Shown here: piece after piece, positions 10,696-21,027 of the stretch
Position numbering within the stretch: position 1 is the stretch's first letter
How the letters are laid out: every line of letters begins with the position of its first letter
Origin: Elysia chlorotica
Lineage: Eukaryota; Mollusca; Gastropoda; Plakobranchidae
DNA: 64,000 nt
Assembly (NCBI GenBank): GCA_003991915.1
Contig: RQTK01000498.1
Span: forward strand, 53,747 to 117,746
Reading direction: 5' to 3'
Position numbers and translations under genes: made by a program
The notes under the pieces: model-generated
Seen by the model: only the letters and a program-made list of their open reading frames with translations
Told to the model about the DNA's origin: nothing
The model's database searches: none

Positions 10696-13600
10696 ATTGT
10701 AGTAGTAGTGTTGTTGTTATTACATCATACTTCTTTGTACTTGTTTTCTGCAGATTAACAGCTGATGGAGAAGAAAACGAGGATCAGGGGAGGGTATCGC
10801 ATCCCGTACTGCGTACTTCAAGTCTGAAACAAGAAGGATATTTGTCGAGACGAGGGTGGGGGCACAACTCCAGGTGGTCTGAGGGAATTTCCAGCACCTC
10901 ATGCTCTGTCTCAAGCCCAAACAGGCGATCATCCTTGGACGATTTACGGACGGTTGATGGGAGTCAACTTGAATGTCCGCATTCTATAGAAGGTAAATCA
11001 GGTGAAGCCCCCTGGCCCAAGCAATGACCTGCTAAAAGGGAGGGGGTGAGCTGGCCTATGTAGTAGAGGAGTGGATTTCTATATGGAGGGGGGGGGGGGT
11101 CCAGATACAGATACAAAGGCGGGATTAATGGGGCAAATTTATATTGCAGATCCGTTACTGGTTCGGCACATTCTCCAATTTACACTTTCTCTTTTTCTCC
11201 TTTTTACGCTTCCTCTCTTTCTGTAATTGACACTTCCTCTCTAGAGAAAGAGAGGAAGTGTCAATTAGAGAAAGAGAGGAAGTGTCAAATTAGAGAAAGA
11301 GAGGAGTGTCAAATGAGAGAAAGAAAGCTTATTAATTTCAGAAAAAAAATATTCATCATTTTAACATCAGTCAGAGTTTCCACCACAGAAACTTTTGGTT
11401 CTAATGAAGTGATAGAGGACTATGGTTTAAGCAGACAAAAAAACACATTAACTTTAAGGAGCAAAGATTGATTTTTGATGTTAATATTTCATCTGTACGT
11501 ATACTGAATAGAAAATCTCCAAAACACTGAGATGACAAAATTAAGTTGAGGGTTTCCAAATATATTTTTAGTTTTTAAATGACAAATTATAAATTATATG
11601 GATCTCAGCACAGCTATTGTCATTGTTGCTCCAATCATTGAAATCTAGGCCAAAGGTTTTAAAATGATCCAATCATGAGAAAAACTGAGGAAAGCTTGTG
11701 CAGGGTGATTAAACTAACATCAACCCAGTGTTTCACTTCCAACGGCTAGAACTATGGATAAGTTGGTTGATGGTTACTTGTTGTCCCACTTCGGCAAACA
11801 AACTATACTATAGATGGAAAGAGAGGAGGTGCGAATTAGAGAAAGAGAGGAAGCGTCAATAGGTGAAAGAGAGGAAGTGTCAATTGGAGAAAGAGGAAGT
11901 GTCAATTAGAGAAAGAGAGGAAGTGTCAATTAGAAGAAAGAGAGGAAGTGTCAATTAGAGAAAGAGAGGAAGTGTCAATTAGAGAAAGAGAGGATATTGG
12001 AGAAAGAGATAAAGTGTCAAATAGAGAAAGAGAGGAAGTGTGAAGATGTATGGAGAAAGAGAGGAGTGATCAGTCACATTAGAGTAAAAGAAGAGCGAAG
12101 TGTCTTTAGGAAGAGTAGTAAATGAGAAATGAGAGGAAGTGTAAATTAGAGAAAGAGAGGAAGTGTCAGATAGAAAAAGAGAGGAAGTGTCAATTGGTGT
12201 AAGAGAGGAAGTTTCAATTAGAGAAAGAGAGAAGTGTCAATTAAGAAAGAGAGGAAGTGTCAATTAGAGAAAGAGAGGAGTGTCAATTAGAGAAAGAGAG
12301 AAGTGTCAATTAGAGAAAGAGAGGAGTGCAATTAGAGAAAGAGAGAAGTGTCAATTAGAGAAAGAGAGGAAGTGTCAATTGAGAAAGAGAAGGAAGTGTC
12401 AATTAGAGAAAGAGAGGAAGTGTCAATTGAGAAAGAGAGGAAGTGTCCATTGAGAAAGAAGGAAGTGTCAATTAGAGAAAGAAAGGAAGTGTCAATTAGA
12501 GAAAGAAGGAAGTGTCAATTAGAGAAAGAGAGGAAGTGTCAATTAGAGAAATTGACACTTCCTCTCTTTCTCTAATTGACACTTCCTCTCTTTCTCTAAT
12601 TGACACTTCCTCTCTTTCTCTAATTGACACTTCCTCTCTTTCTCTAATTGACACTTCCTCTCTTTCTCTAATTGACACTTCCTCTCTTTCTCTAATTGAC
12701 ACTTCCTCTCTTTCTCTAATTGACACTTCCTCTCTTTCTCTAATTGACACTTCCTCTCTTTCTCTAATTGACACCTCCTCTTTCTCCAATTGACACTTCC
12801 TCTCTTTCTCTAATTGACACTTCCTCTCTTTCCCCTCATCTTCCAGCACTCAAGTTGTCATTTTTGGGCCGCGGAGCCGGAGAAACGACCAACGTTGCTT
12901 TTGCCATGGACACCCAGCCAGCAGGGGAGGGCACTGGTGAGGAGCCTCGATCTCCGAGACCGAAAGGCAATCTGGACAAAGACACGCTGGCTCTGATTCG
13001 GGATATCGGGTCGGCTCGACTGATGAGTCCAACCAACTCCTCGCCTCCCACAGAGATCGGTCTGGATGGAGAAGACAGCTTGCCTGAGACTTTCTCCAAC
13101 ATGGTCAGGTATTTTGTGAGGAAGATCGAGCAGCAGCAACCGCCTGAACCGACAGAACCAGCTGAACCGCGGGCTGCTGCGCTGGAATCTCCCACAGAGG
13201 TGTTGGTGTCGGGTCTCGCGACCAGGAAGGGTCTCTGTGCCAGGGATGAGGTACATGTTGAGACCCAGGTTAAACCAAGGCCTCCGCCACTAGTACAAGA
13301 GGATGCGCATACAAAGACTTTAGTGATACTCCCATCCAGTAGTGATCAGCGATGCCACGGCGACTCAATTCAAGGGGAGACTACTGCTTTTGCTCTCCCT
13401 GCTCTAACCAGCGACACAAGTGGACAAACCTGTGAGATTAGTAAGGATTGCTGTGGCAAACCTCGACAAATGAAGGCCGAGCCAGGTCTATCGGAGCACG
13501 ATCTTTCTACAGGTGTTGATGGCTCCACAGGTCAGTGCTCAGAAGAGGAAAATTCTCCGACAGTGAAGCACCTGGTGGGCAGGTTTGAGTCCGGCCATAC

Positions 13601-14405
13601 GTCCGAAGTTCCTGGTGGGGCGGTGCATGTGCAGGAATCTAACCAACCAAAACCGGCCAGGTCACTCCCAGAGCCTTGTGTAGGATCTCCGCCAGCGAAA
13701 AACATATCGTCAACATCGTTGTCACCCCCTACGTCTTCATCACCCATATCATCATCTGTTTTGGGCTCAACGGTTCCATCAAGCTCTTCGCCTGACGTTA
13801 CTCAGGGAAGTTTGAGCCTCACGCCCCCTGCCCACCCCCAGAAGCGCAACATGCCGGACTGCGCAATCCCTGTGGAGATCGTTGAGCTTGGTGGAACGAC
13901 TCCTCCACTTCACGGCCCGATACAGAAGCGGATGGCGACGTCGCCTCAAACCTCGCCCCCCTCGCTGGCCCGATCATTCGGACCTCAGCCGTTCTGCCGG
14001 CAGAGCCTCTCAGGTCAGCCTGGCGAAACTCGCAGCTGGCGGCCGGTGAGACCAAAGTCGGCCAACGATCAGACGGGGCAGCGATGTCATCATCGAATAG
14101 GAAGTGACGATTTAGATCATCCCGCCGGGCAAGGTAACGCCTGGCTGCATCATCAGCATCAGACGGGCAGTGTCGAATTGGACCAGGGCTGCAGGGGGTC
14201 AGAGGGCGCGGTGAGAAATGTCAAGGACTCGGAGGTGACCTTCAGACCCGGGACTGGAGAGGAATGCAGGAAGAAGCGAAAAATCCACGGAAAGTCTCTC
14301 CCCATCCCAGCCACCTTCAGGGTTGGTGAACAACAGCAGAATGAACAACAGCAACAACAACAAAGACCCAAATTGGGACAGGGACCTTTTTACAGCTCCA
14401 TGTGA
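3147..14405 (+). CDS. SSH: Slingshot-family cofilin phosphatase (3' part of gene)
   Basis: Dual-specificity phosphatase of the slingshot family; family members dephosphorylate and so activate ADF/cofilin, promoting actin filament turnover. Proposed exons: 3147-3207, 4153-4292, 5168-5364, 7907-8962, 10249 to at most 10439 (uncertain end), 10754-10992 and 12847-14405. Phases agree at every junction except around the fifth. Seen: the active-site loop HCKMGISRSAST (HCx5R), the following helix with KPNEGFKAQL, the post-catalytic segment NKRDIFRSKSDQNLLDE, a serine-rich tail with an RTSSLKQEGYL motif like the SASLAKLGYL motif of vertebrate SSH1, and the C-terminus GPFYSSM, like NPFYNTM of human SSH1. 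The N-terminal SSH domain and the first half of the phosphatase domain lie left of the window. Low-complexity tail and huge repeat-filled introns are the odd points. Confidence 0.93.
4153..4292 (+). CDS. SSH: SSH exon, end of phosphatase domain
   Basis: Begins VMAFLMKDRRWSVEEAY directly after the catalytic exon and continues with VKSKRSIVKPNEGF and MYEGILTA, the C-terminal helices of the dual-specificity phosphatase fold. It ends in phase 2 before the donor gtacag. A copy of its last roughly 28 nt recurs at 6518-6545. Confidence 0.93.
4595..5167 (+). repeat. 58-bp tandem array of the SSH exon 5 splice acceptor
   Basis: About ten units of about 58 bp, each with tgtttcagcaacaagaggga, which is the acceptor plus first bases of the exon at 5168, followed by a second AG (ttgcag) and ctaacctaaggtttattctc. 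The array ends at the genuine acceptor. Splicing into typical units gives NKRDIIFYCS and then a stop. Confidence 0.92.
5168..5364 (+). CDS. SSH: SSH exon 5, post-catalytic segment
   Basis: Acceptor ctgtttcag; the first base completes Ser, then NKRDIFRSKSDQNLLDEA, which aligns with the RSHSDSDL region that follows the phosphatase domain in vertebrate slingshots. It ends EEWIADLQAG in phase 1 with donor gtgagt. The acceptor and first bases are the source of the upstream 58-bp repeat array, and the exon body is copied twice near 6950-7430. Confidence 0.92.
5375..5745 (+). repeat. About 70-bp tandem repeat after SSH exon 5
   Basis: Five or six diverged units containing agtggggaggggttcaaatc, gaggtgcagtccaagtggta and tatagatggggac. 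It begins just past the donor of exon 5. A related array at 7430-7760 follows the exon 5 copy, as expected if the whole block was duplicated. Confidence 0.88.
6060..6515 (+). repeat. Diverged repeats carrying the SSH exon 6 acceptor
   Basis: Three or four units (near 6060-6130, 6170-6240, 6295-6370 and 6410-6515) include tgtgtttgtgttttcagaga and gaggcatg, copies of the acceptor and first bases of the exon at 7907. A further related unit runs straight into the real acceptor at 7790-7907. Confidence 0.8.
6503..6545 (+). pseudogene. Chimeric SSH exon (exon 6 start fused to exon 4 end)
   Basis: 43 nt between a good acceptor (gtgtgttcag) and a donor (gtacgt). The first 13 nt equal the start of exon 6 and the rest equals the end of exon 4. 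Phase-correct after exon 5 it would read GRGMTHMYEGILTAS. Its exit phase suits exon 5, not exon 6, and the only downstream exon 5 copy is frameshifted. It marks the junction of a tandem duplication. Confidence 0.75.
6947..7105 (-). pseudogene. Inverted copy of SSH exon 5
   Basis: Reverse complement of exon 5 from its acceptor to SDWPMSAPG. It keeps the in-frame NKRDIFRSKSDQNLLDE start but lies on the strand opposite to SSH, so SSH transcripts cannot use it. Confidence 0.85.
7209..7427 (+). pseudogene. Direct, frameshifted copy of SSH exon 5
   Basis: From ggaccaaaacctcttgga on it matches exon 5 with three differences, all synonymous in the original frame, and keeps the donor gtgagt. The 11 nt between TATATTC and GGACC are replaced by 12 nt, so splicing at tttcag or ttgcag gives a +1 shift and an early stop. 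It looks unusable as an alternative exon. Confidence 0.8.
7430..7760 (+). repeat. Second copy of the 70-bp tandem repeat
   Basis: About four units with gagatctagtggggagaggt and agtccaagtgacttagagat, related to 5375-5745 and following the exon 5 copy. Confidence 0.85.
7907..8962 (+). CDS. SSH: SSH large tail exon
   Basis: Acceptor gtgtgcag; phase 1 matches the exon ending at 5364 and gives GRGMTPELMQMDG. About 350 codons of Ser/Pro/Thr-rich, probably disordered tail. The stretch KIPWSPGKVQKMREGI near 8830-8875 resembles the KWYPGSVRRATLEFEE segment of vertebrate SSH1. The donor taken here, after ESDRG, is gtttga, a weak but possible site; the frame stays open to 9078. Confidence 0.85.
8985..9425 (+). 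repeat. About 20-25-bp minisatellite in SSH intron
   Basis: Diverged units of ggttcagagtttatctattt over some 440 bp, with further units at 9785-9880. It begins right after the exon ending at 8962. Confidence 0.9.
9426..10248. other. SSH intron, little recognisable
   Basis: AT-rich intron. At 9960-10030 the minus strand reads like a tRNA-type SINE head (tagctcaattgatagtgcta, gcgatcaaatc). Nothing coding recognised. Confidence 0.5.
10249..10439 (+). CDS. SSH: Possible SSH exon, possibly an alternative 3' end
   Basis: A good acceptor (tttttttaccag) at 10248 opens a frame in the phase required by the exon ending at 8962. It runs 62 codons (LDSPKGNLLQSQPSGLSQSQ and onward) to a TAA at 10437-10439. 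I see no strong donor giving phase 2 for the next exon; gtctgg after 10339 fits but is poor. It may be an exon with a weak donor or an alternative terminal exon. The next exon could also be joined straight to 8962 through the in-frame acceptor at 10761. Confidence 0.5.
10440..10730 (+). repeat. Mixed GTA/GTG trinucleotide repeat
   Basis: Imperfect gtagtagtggtggtagtggt runs; gives only poly-Val, poly-Ser or poly-Thr frames. It lies between the uncertain SSH exon and the exon at 10754. Confidence 0.93.
10754..10992 (+). CDS. SSH: SSH exon with SASLxxLGYL-like motif
   Basis: Acceptor ttttctgcag at 10753 (or aacag at 10761), donor gtaaat, ending in phase 1. Reads LTADGEENEDQGRVSHPV, then RTSSLKQEGYLSRRG, which corresponds to the RSASLAKLGYLDL motif near the C-terminus of vertebrate SSH1, then a Ser-rich stretch. 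The phase fits the next exon at 12847. Confidence 0.82.
11165..11330. repeat. Short inverted minisatellite block
   Basis: CT-rich units (cttcctctctttctgtaatt) switch near 11242 to complementary GA-rich units (gagaaagagaggaagtgtca), a small version of the large block at 11815-12846. Confidence 0.88.
11331..11814. other. Unique spacer inside the minisatellite intron
   Basis: About 480 bp of non-repetitive AT-rich sequence between two parts of the minisatellite. Nothing recognised. Confidence 0.6.
11815..12547 (+). repeat. 24-bp minisatellite, GA orientation
   Basis: About 30 units of gaagtgtcaattagagaaag with variable spacing and point changes. Translates as meaningless SIREREEV repeats. Confidence 0.95.
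12548..12840 (-). repeat. 24-bp minisatellite, inverted CT orientation
   Basis: About 12 nearly perfect units of ttgacacttcctctctttct, the reverse complement of the preceding array, ending at the acceptor of the last SSH exon. It supplies an exceptionally long pyrimidine tract and could pair with the upstream array. Confidence 0.95.
12847..14405 (+). CDS. SSH: SSH terminal coding exon
   Basis: Acceptor tcatcttccag directly follows a 24-bp CT-rich minisatellite. The exon opens ALKLSFLGRGAGE and encodes about 518 residues, Ser/Pro/Thr rich and probably disordered, with a short polyQ near the end. It closes GPFYSSM and TGA. The last residues resemble the conserved NPFYNTM end of vertebrate SSH1, which supports a true C-terminus rather than a chance ORF. 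Confidence 0.93.
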
Positions 14406-14970
14406 TTCTTGCTTGTCAGACATTGGTATGGGACCAGAGTGAACGGGAACGTGGGGTTGATGTGATAATTGATTCCTTTCTCTAAGAGGCTCAAAACTCA
14501 AAAAACACTAAGAAGGCTAAGAATTAAAGATATAGGGTTGTACGTACAACAAATCGGGATGCTTACAACTCCTCTTAAGACTATGAATAGGAAAACGAAT
14601 AAGACATCTGAAGAGAAGTTGTAAGATTACCGCAACACTGTACATGTACTTATGACCTTTAGAGGTTATAACTATCTACTTTCTGTTAGTGTAGGTTTTG
14701 ACCAGAGAGGGGGATAGTCTTTCACTGTTTATTGTTCCCAAGGGAACTGTAAACCCCATAGTGAAAAACTTGGGTCTCTAACTTCATGGAAAGTTATAGT
14801 TGTTCTAAACTCTCCACTGCTTGTTAGTTTACCTGTGACTCTTAGTTTTAGACAGTAATATTACCCCCCCTCGCAATTCTTGTGCTTTTTAAACATCAGT
14901 ATAAGCTTTTCATCACAGTGTAGCTTGAGTATTCAGAAAGCCCCATCTAGTAGCCTTGTTAACTGGCTTT

Positions 14971-14976
14971 AATAAA
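14971..14976 (+). terminator. Candidate SSH polyadenylation signal
   Basis: First AATAAA after the SSH stop codon, 566 nt downstream, on the sense strand. Later candidates exist near 16335 and 16535, so the 3' UTR may be longer. Confidence 0.45.
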
Positions 14977-15317
14977 GGGGTTTTTCACTGCTTTGTAGTA
15001 TAGCCACATCTCTCCGTAAGACTGAGTAGAAAGTGCTAAACATAAAAGTTACCTGAAATAGTAGGTTACAAATTCTGCTACAAACTGTTCTTTTCTCAAT
15101 TAGTTATTCGAGCATTCCATTGTTGAAGAGGACCATCAGTTGTTTGTATTGAGATTGATTTGGATTTGATGGAATTATGTGGCACAAGTTCACAGCCCAC
15201 ATGAAAATTTGAAAAAAAAAATTTTTTAACCTGTTCTCTCGCTTGCAATACTTCATTTCTTTAACTCTTTTCCTTCCTGCATCGATGAAAAAATATTGCA
15301 ACTTCTCTATTGTTTTT

Positions 15318-15372
15318 CAGATCATCATCATCATTATCTATACCTTGATCCTTATCTTCATCATCATCATTG

Positions 15373-15441
<69 letters not shown>
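15318..15441. repeat. (ATC)n microsatellite
   Basis: Imperfect then pure ATC repeats, longest run about 15374-15441. Confidence 0.95.
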
Positions 15442-15442
<1 letters not shown>

Positions 15443-18400
15443 TCCACTGCTATTATCTTCATCACCATTCTGTAATATTGCCTTAAAATATAAGTTGCAG
15501 CACGATTAGCCATAATTTCCATATGAAATACTTCCCTTGTATGTGACCCACATATCGGTAAGCTTTGCTAAATTTGTTTGCAAATCTGGAATAAATCAGT
15601 TCAATGATAAATGTTCAACTTTATCAACTACATGATGCGGATAACATAGCATTGATGGTGCTATAGTCACTTTGATTTGAAACTTAAAATTACTCAGAAT
15701 GTTTAGACAAAAATCCTTGCACCGCTTGCTAAGATTTGCATATTCAAGGACGAATTCTTTGAAGTTTCCACCTTGAATGATGGAGGAACTCAGACACAAT
15801 TACTGAATTAGCTCGAATGATTTTCTAAGTTACCTGAATGCCACAGTTGGCAAGCTTATGTGATACGTTACAGATTTGATTTGTTTTTGTTTTTCTTATT
15901 AATTAATCCGCTTGTCTTTCTGGTCAGTATATCAGACCAAGTCTTTGCTTCACTTTGGTTTCACTATACACTAAAACTGAGTACATAAAAAACATAAGAT
16001 AATAATCATACTGGTTTCTCTTCTGTTTACTTCCAAATTTGTGATCTAGGCTTTTCTTTAATTATAATTTTCAACTTGTTCGTAAGTGCAATGCCTACGT
16101 CTCATGTTAAGGTTTGCAATTGAGGCCTACGGCAAATAGTAAGCTACTCTGACGTTTTTCTTACTATCCTTTATGAATATGGAAATTTGAATTGGCTGTT
16201 AATTCATCAATGCAGTGTGTAGTGATTGTCAAATGGTACAAGATTTATTGTAACATTTTTTTTTACGAAAGGATTTGTGGGTGCAAAGTTTTTCTATATT
16301 GAGTCTATACTATTCAACAAGACTCATTTGAGAAAATAAAAGGCAATAATGATAATAAACCTTTGCACCTGGATAATAAATCCCTTTATTTTGTATTTGG
16401 TGTAGAATTCAACAACAAAAGAAATTGTTTGAGTTGCTAAGAGAAGTCTTCAACAATTCCTATGTATTTAGTTTGAGAGAACTAAAGTGAGATGTTATTA
16501 TACCTATACCTTTATATTGCCATGTGAGACTTGAATAAAATAATGAGTATTTCAGAATTCCCACATACATCAAGGAATTTCTGTGGTTGGCATTAATTGA
16601 TTTTTGTGTTTTTCAGTTGACAAGTCTGGATTCAAATTCTCCCACGCTGATCTCTTGTGTAATGTTTCCAAACAATTTTTCGGAAAGCCGTTTGTGCAAT
16701 GAATTTTGTGGGACTTGAAATCCATGCATGATTTTTAATAAGATGAATTATTTATTTTTATTTTTCAATTTCACAAAGATGTTTGTTCACCTTTGAAAAG
16801 GTAAAGATTAGACATAGTTTTGTGATCCAAATTCTCTTAGTATTTTTTAATTTTATGATTTATATGTGTGAAAGATATCGCCTTTGGTCATTGGTATCGC
16901 ATTTTTTTTTTTCGAGTTCCAGAGCTTTTTGTGTAAAATACGCTTAAAATTATAGATTTTAAATACGATGGAAACCATCTGCTATTTATATCAAATATGT
17001 CTTTCTAAATTTTTAAAACAAAATTATCATTATGTATTGAAGATGTCATGCTATATTCATTAGATAAGGGTACTTAATGTGTGTGTTATGTATAGAGATC
17101 AACAAATCGGCTCATAAACTGCTTATGCTTATTGCTATGCATCGCTGACTTTTCAATCCTATTTTTCCCTTGTACAGACATACTGTCTTGAAGGAAGAAG
17201 TACAATAGTAACTGTTTTTTTTTTTTCTTGACAATTTTTTTTTCATATACATTGACATTGATATTAGCATTGACATGAAAATGAATAGGGAAGCATTTGC
17301 ATTTTAACTTGCAAATGTATACAATTAGTTGAAGTTGACGTGCCACAAATTTAGGCATACGAAACCAAACAAGTTTTATTTTTTTTTTCTGATGTGAAAA
17401 AGAATGTTTTTCTCTTATATATTTTTAAGAATGCTTTTTATTTGGTATCTTATTACATCCACTTACATTTTTAGAGTGTAAAAAGCTCTTGGCTACATAA
17501 ATACTTTTGAACAATGGAATTATTAGACATTATTACTTGTAATGTTTGAAATTTTTGTGTTTATTTCCAAAAGTTTTTCAGCAAAAGACTAATTTGGATC
17601 TTTGAGAGCAGTTAATTTGAAGAATAGTTTAATTATTCAAAATGTTTTTTTTTTTAATTCAATGACTCTTGTTTTGTTTTTTCCTCCATGAAATCTGTTT
17701 GACTGTTGACTTCATGTACATTAAGAAAACTGCCCAGAGCTCCCTCTTATCTGTAGATTTTTATTGACAAAGAAGGCAAAAAGAAAATAGCAAAATTATA
17801 TATATATTTTTTATGTTCTCTGCACATTGACTTGCACAGTTTTGATTGTAGAAGAATTCATTTTTTTTTAGGTCTAAATCAAATTGTAGAGTTCTTTGTT
17901 TTGCTCTTTACATTATTAGCTCTTTTATGAAGAAAATAGATACAAAAGAATTGAAAAGCGAAAAATTAACAATGAACATTCTGCAACAATATGTATATAT
18001 ACATACGCATACTTCTTCACAAAAAGATGTAACTGTTTAAAAGCTTCTTCGTTGCGGCACTGCTCCTACTTTAACTCCTTGTGTTCATGCTGCGAATCGG
18101 CAGACCAAATTTCTGTAACCCATCTCTCCCTAGCGCACTGCTTGCCTTAAGTTAATCTTCGGGTGGCATTAAAGGGTTCTATCTATAATTTTGGTTTAGT
18201 TCGAGGTGACGAAATAATGAGGTTACTGTACAAAAACAAATCACTAAAAAAAAAACATGCCAAACCATACTGCAATTTTGTGTGTGAAAGATTCTCGTGT
18301 TCGGATGGAAATACTCAAATAGTTTTATTTGGTCACCTTTAATTATAGCAAAATGAAGTATGGAACCTTTAAATGCCACTTCACATAATGTTGTCTACAC

Positions 18401-19999
18401 ACCAAAAAATATCAAGCATGCACTCCATTGTTTCCAATCCATGTTATTTCTTTCTTTTTTTAATATTGGTTTTAAATTTTGCTTGCCCAGTAGTGAAACT
18501 AAATGCATTGCTACTGCAGTAAAAAATAAAACCAACAATTTTTAACAAAGTGTCATTCTTGACTCATAATTATGTTTTGTTTCTTTATTGTTGTTTATTT
18601 GTTTACATGTATTCGTTTTAGAGAACATGCTTTTGAAAAATAGGACACTATATTCAGTCTACTCTCCTGACTTTGATACTTACTGAATGTTTTTTGTGCG
18701 CTCTCATTTCATACAGTCCTATGACAGTCTAAAAGAAAATACATGTAGGCCCACCCCACACCAATTTAGATGTTTTAGGTTATGGTACACCCTCCCCCTC
18801 ATCTTTTTAATTGCTATTTAAAAATAGTCCTTTCTTATGAATTGTAAAAATATGCCCCCTTTCTCATAATATTAAAACTAAAGACAAACCTCTCTCTCAT
18901 GCTATTTAAAATTATCCACTTCTGTCATGCTATTTGAAGTAACCCTCTTGGCCATACTGTACTTTAAAATTACAGTATTCCCTTTTTGTAACGGTGTTTG
19001 AAAGTCTTTCTCTTTCTCACACAAGTTAAAATACCCCTTTAGTTCATTCTAATTACAATCGGACCAATTTTTTGGGAGGGTGATTATTTCACACTTGCTA
19101 TGTTTATCATGATAATTTGATGTAGTTTTTTTCTGTTCACAAATTCAGGAAATCTCACCCCCGGAAATACAATTATGTTCCAGTGTGACAAGAAAAAACA
19201 CCTAATAAATAAGCAACAAATTTAAAAGTATTGACCGGCACGTTTTAATTTATACGCATTGCAAAGAACCAGCATAAATTTATTTGTATTAACTACCTTG
19301 ATAAACCAACAAATCTCATGATAGGCTTGTGTTTCACAAGCCCCATTATCATACAAAATATATCAAAGTATTCCAAGATTACTATCAATATTTTTTATAA
19401 ACATGCTAATGTAATTAAAATAAAATAATTTTAAAAAACACCCAAAAACAGAAGGTTGTTTACCTTATAGCATTCAAAAAATATTTATGAAGAATAATTA
19501 TGATGGAATAAGTACATTTTAAACAAAACTTTGTAAAACATGACAGGGAAAATAGGTATTGCATCGAAAAATTCCATCTTAAAGCATTTATTTGAGACTG
19601 TCAACAAACCCCAGTATATGGCCAACAGAACCTCTGATGAAAAGTGCAACCCTTCAGGTGACAATAATTATTATTATAATAGTAAACATTGAAACGCAGC
19701 TGTGAAAAATTAAAATACGAGATAAATTATTCATTCTGGCAATATTTATTTCATCAGCTGTCACTGTATCATGCCCTCTAGAAAAAATCAAATGGATTCA
19801 GAGACTTTAACTCAAGTGGAGTGTGTGTGGGGAACTATCCCTCTTTCTGTATCCAACATTGAACAACCTTTGGGAAAGACCAGGATCTGATTTGGTTCTC
19901 ATCTCATGGCTCCATGGATATTGCTTATATATTGGGTATATTATATTGGCAATAACCACACCCTGGACACGGTTGTGACTGACTAGCTTAAACTACGTT

Positions 20000-20218
20000 G
20001 TTGAGTTGGTTTAACGTCCAACATCAGCACTATATAGACTATATTGTGGACGTGCCCCAAGACTGACGTCTGACAATTTTATGTGCTGCCACACACGAGA
20101 CAGGACGGGGATACCATCTCCTATCTCAGTTGGTCACAATTACACTGACACTGACCCAACCAGTAGGGAGCGTCGGAAGCCGATGGTCTACGCCAGGGCC
20201 ACAGCACCCCCCAGCTTA
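20000..20218 (-). repeat. SINE type A, internally deleted
   Basis: Minus orientation: gttgagttggtttaacgtcc at the 3' end and gtcggaagccgatggtctac at the head. The B-box segment found in the neighbouring copy is missing between gtagggagc and gtcggaag. Confidence 0.88.
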
Positions 20219-20315
20219 ACTACGTGAGTGAACCCAAAAGGCATGGCCTGAGGTTGGGAACATCTTTCCCTAGTGCATGAAGTCACGGCGAGCCAAATGA
20301 TGGATGAAAAGGGGA

Positions 20316-20562
20316 GTTGAGTTGGTTTTAACGTCCAACAATAGCACTATATAAGCTATATTGTGGACGGGCCCCAAGACTGACGTCCGTAATTTTATGT
20401 GCTACACACACAAGACAAGGCAGGGATGCCATGACTCCTGTCTCAGCCGATTACATTATACTGACACCAACCCAACCAGTAGGGAGCGAAAATCGCCAAG
20501 GGTTCGAACTCGAACCTTTTGCGTCGGAAGCTGATGTTCTACCCTAGGGCCACAGGGCCCCC
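20316..20562 (-). repeat. Full-length SINE type A with 12-bp target duplication
   Basis: Flanked by perfect atgaaaagggga at 20304-20315 and 20563-20574. The minus strand begins gggggccctgtggccctagg, has a B box (ggttcgagttcgaaccc) and ends in accaactcaact. It defines a unit of about 247 bp. Confidence 0.93.
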
Positions 20563-20574
20563 ATGAAAAGGGGA

Positions 20575-20910
20575 ACAGCCAAAGGATCTTTGGAACTGGT
20601 CAACTTCTCACCGTATCAGGCAGAGGATACTACTACTGGTACAATGGCTGATACAACCTGCCCCATAGGGGGCACTGCTCTTGTAGAAAGTAATTGCAAC
20701 CTACGACAAGTATTTGTGCAAAGAAAAAATCATGGCCAAAAGCACCAATCAAAGAAAAGCGAACGGTGTGAAAGAGTGATCGGCTGCAAGGCACAATAAA
20801 CACATGATTGTCATCAAGCAAATGCGCGGAAATTGAAATAAAATGAAGATTGCAACGTGGGACGTTCAAACTATGCTGCAAGAGGGGAAACGGGTGGGGG
20901 GGAAAAGAAG
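20575..20910 (+). mobile_element. 5' endonuclease fragment of a non-LTR retrotransposon
   Basis: At 20843 the frame reads MKIATWDVQTMLQEGKR, matching the start of APE-type endonucleases of RTE/Ingi-like elements (IATWNVRTM). It breaks off into an A/G-rich stretch and a (GA)n run. Upstream ORF 20563-20799 is probably element leader; no function recognised. Confidence 0.65.
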
Positions 20911-20954
20911 CAAGAAAGCTGAGAGAGGGATAGGAAGAAAGAAAAAAAAAAAGC

Positions 20955-20957
20955 TAG

Positions 20958-21026
<69 letters not shown>
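20955..21026. repeat. (GA)n microsatellite
   Basis: About 35 GA dinucleotides interrupting the retrotransposon fragment. Confidence 0.97.

Positions 21027-21027
<1 letters not shown>

Larger units (their letters stand above)
14406..19990. other. SSH 3' UTR and intergenic DNA
   Basis: AT-rich, no coding region recognised. Contains an (ATC)n microsatellite at about 15318-15441 and a degenerate repeat of roughly 40 bp at 18800-19060 (ctttctcatgctatttaaaa). Convergent with GUSB further right. Confidence 0.7.

Noticed and set aside
12348..12849. Long ORFs on both strands with SIREREEV or SLSLIDTS periodic peptides
   Set aside because: They are frame readings of the 24-bp minisatellite (24 is a multiple of 3), present on both strands and directly joined to an intron acceptor.
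14406..19990. Additional genes in the gap between SSH and GUSB
   Set aside because: ORFs are under 90 codons, AT-rich and without recognisable domains or splice-compatible neighbours.
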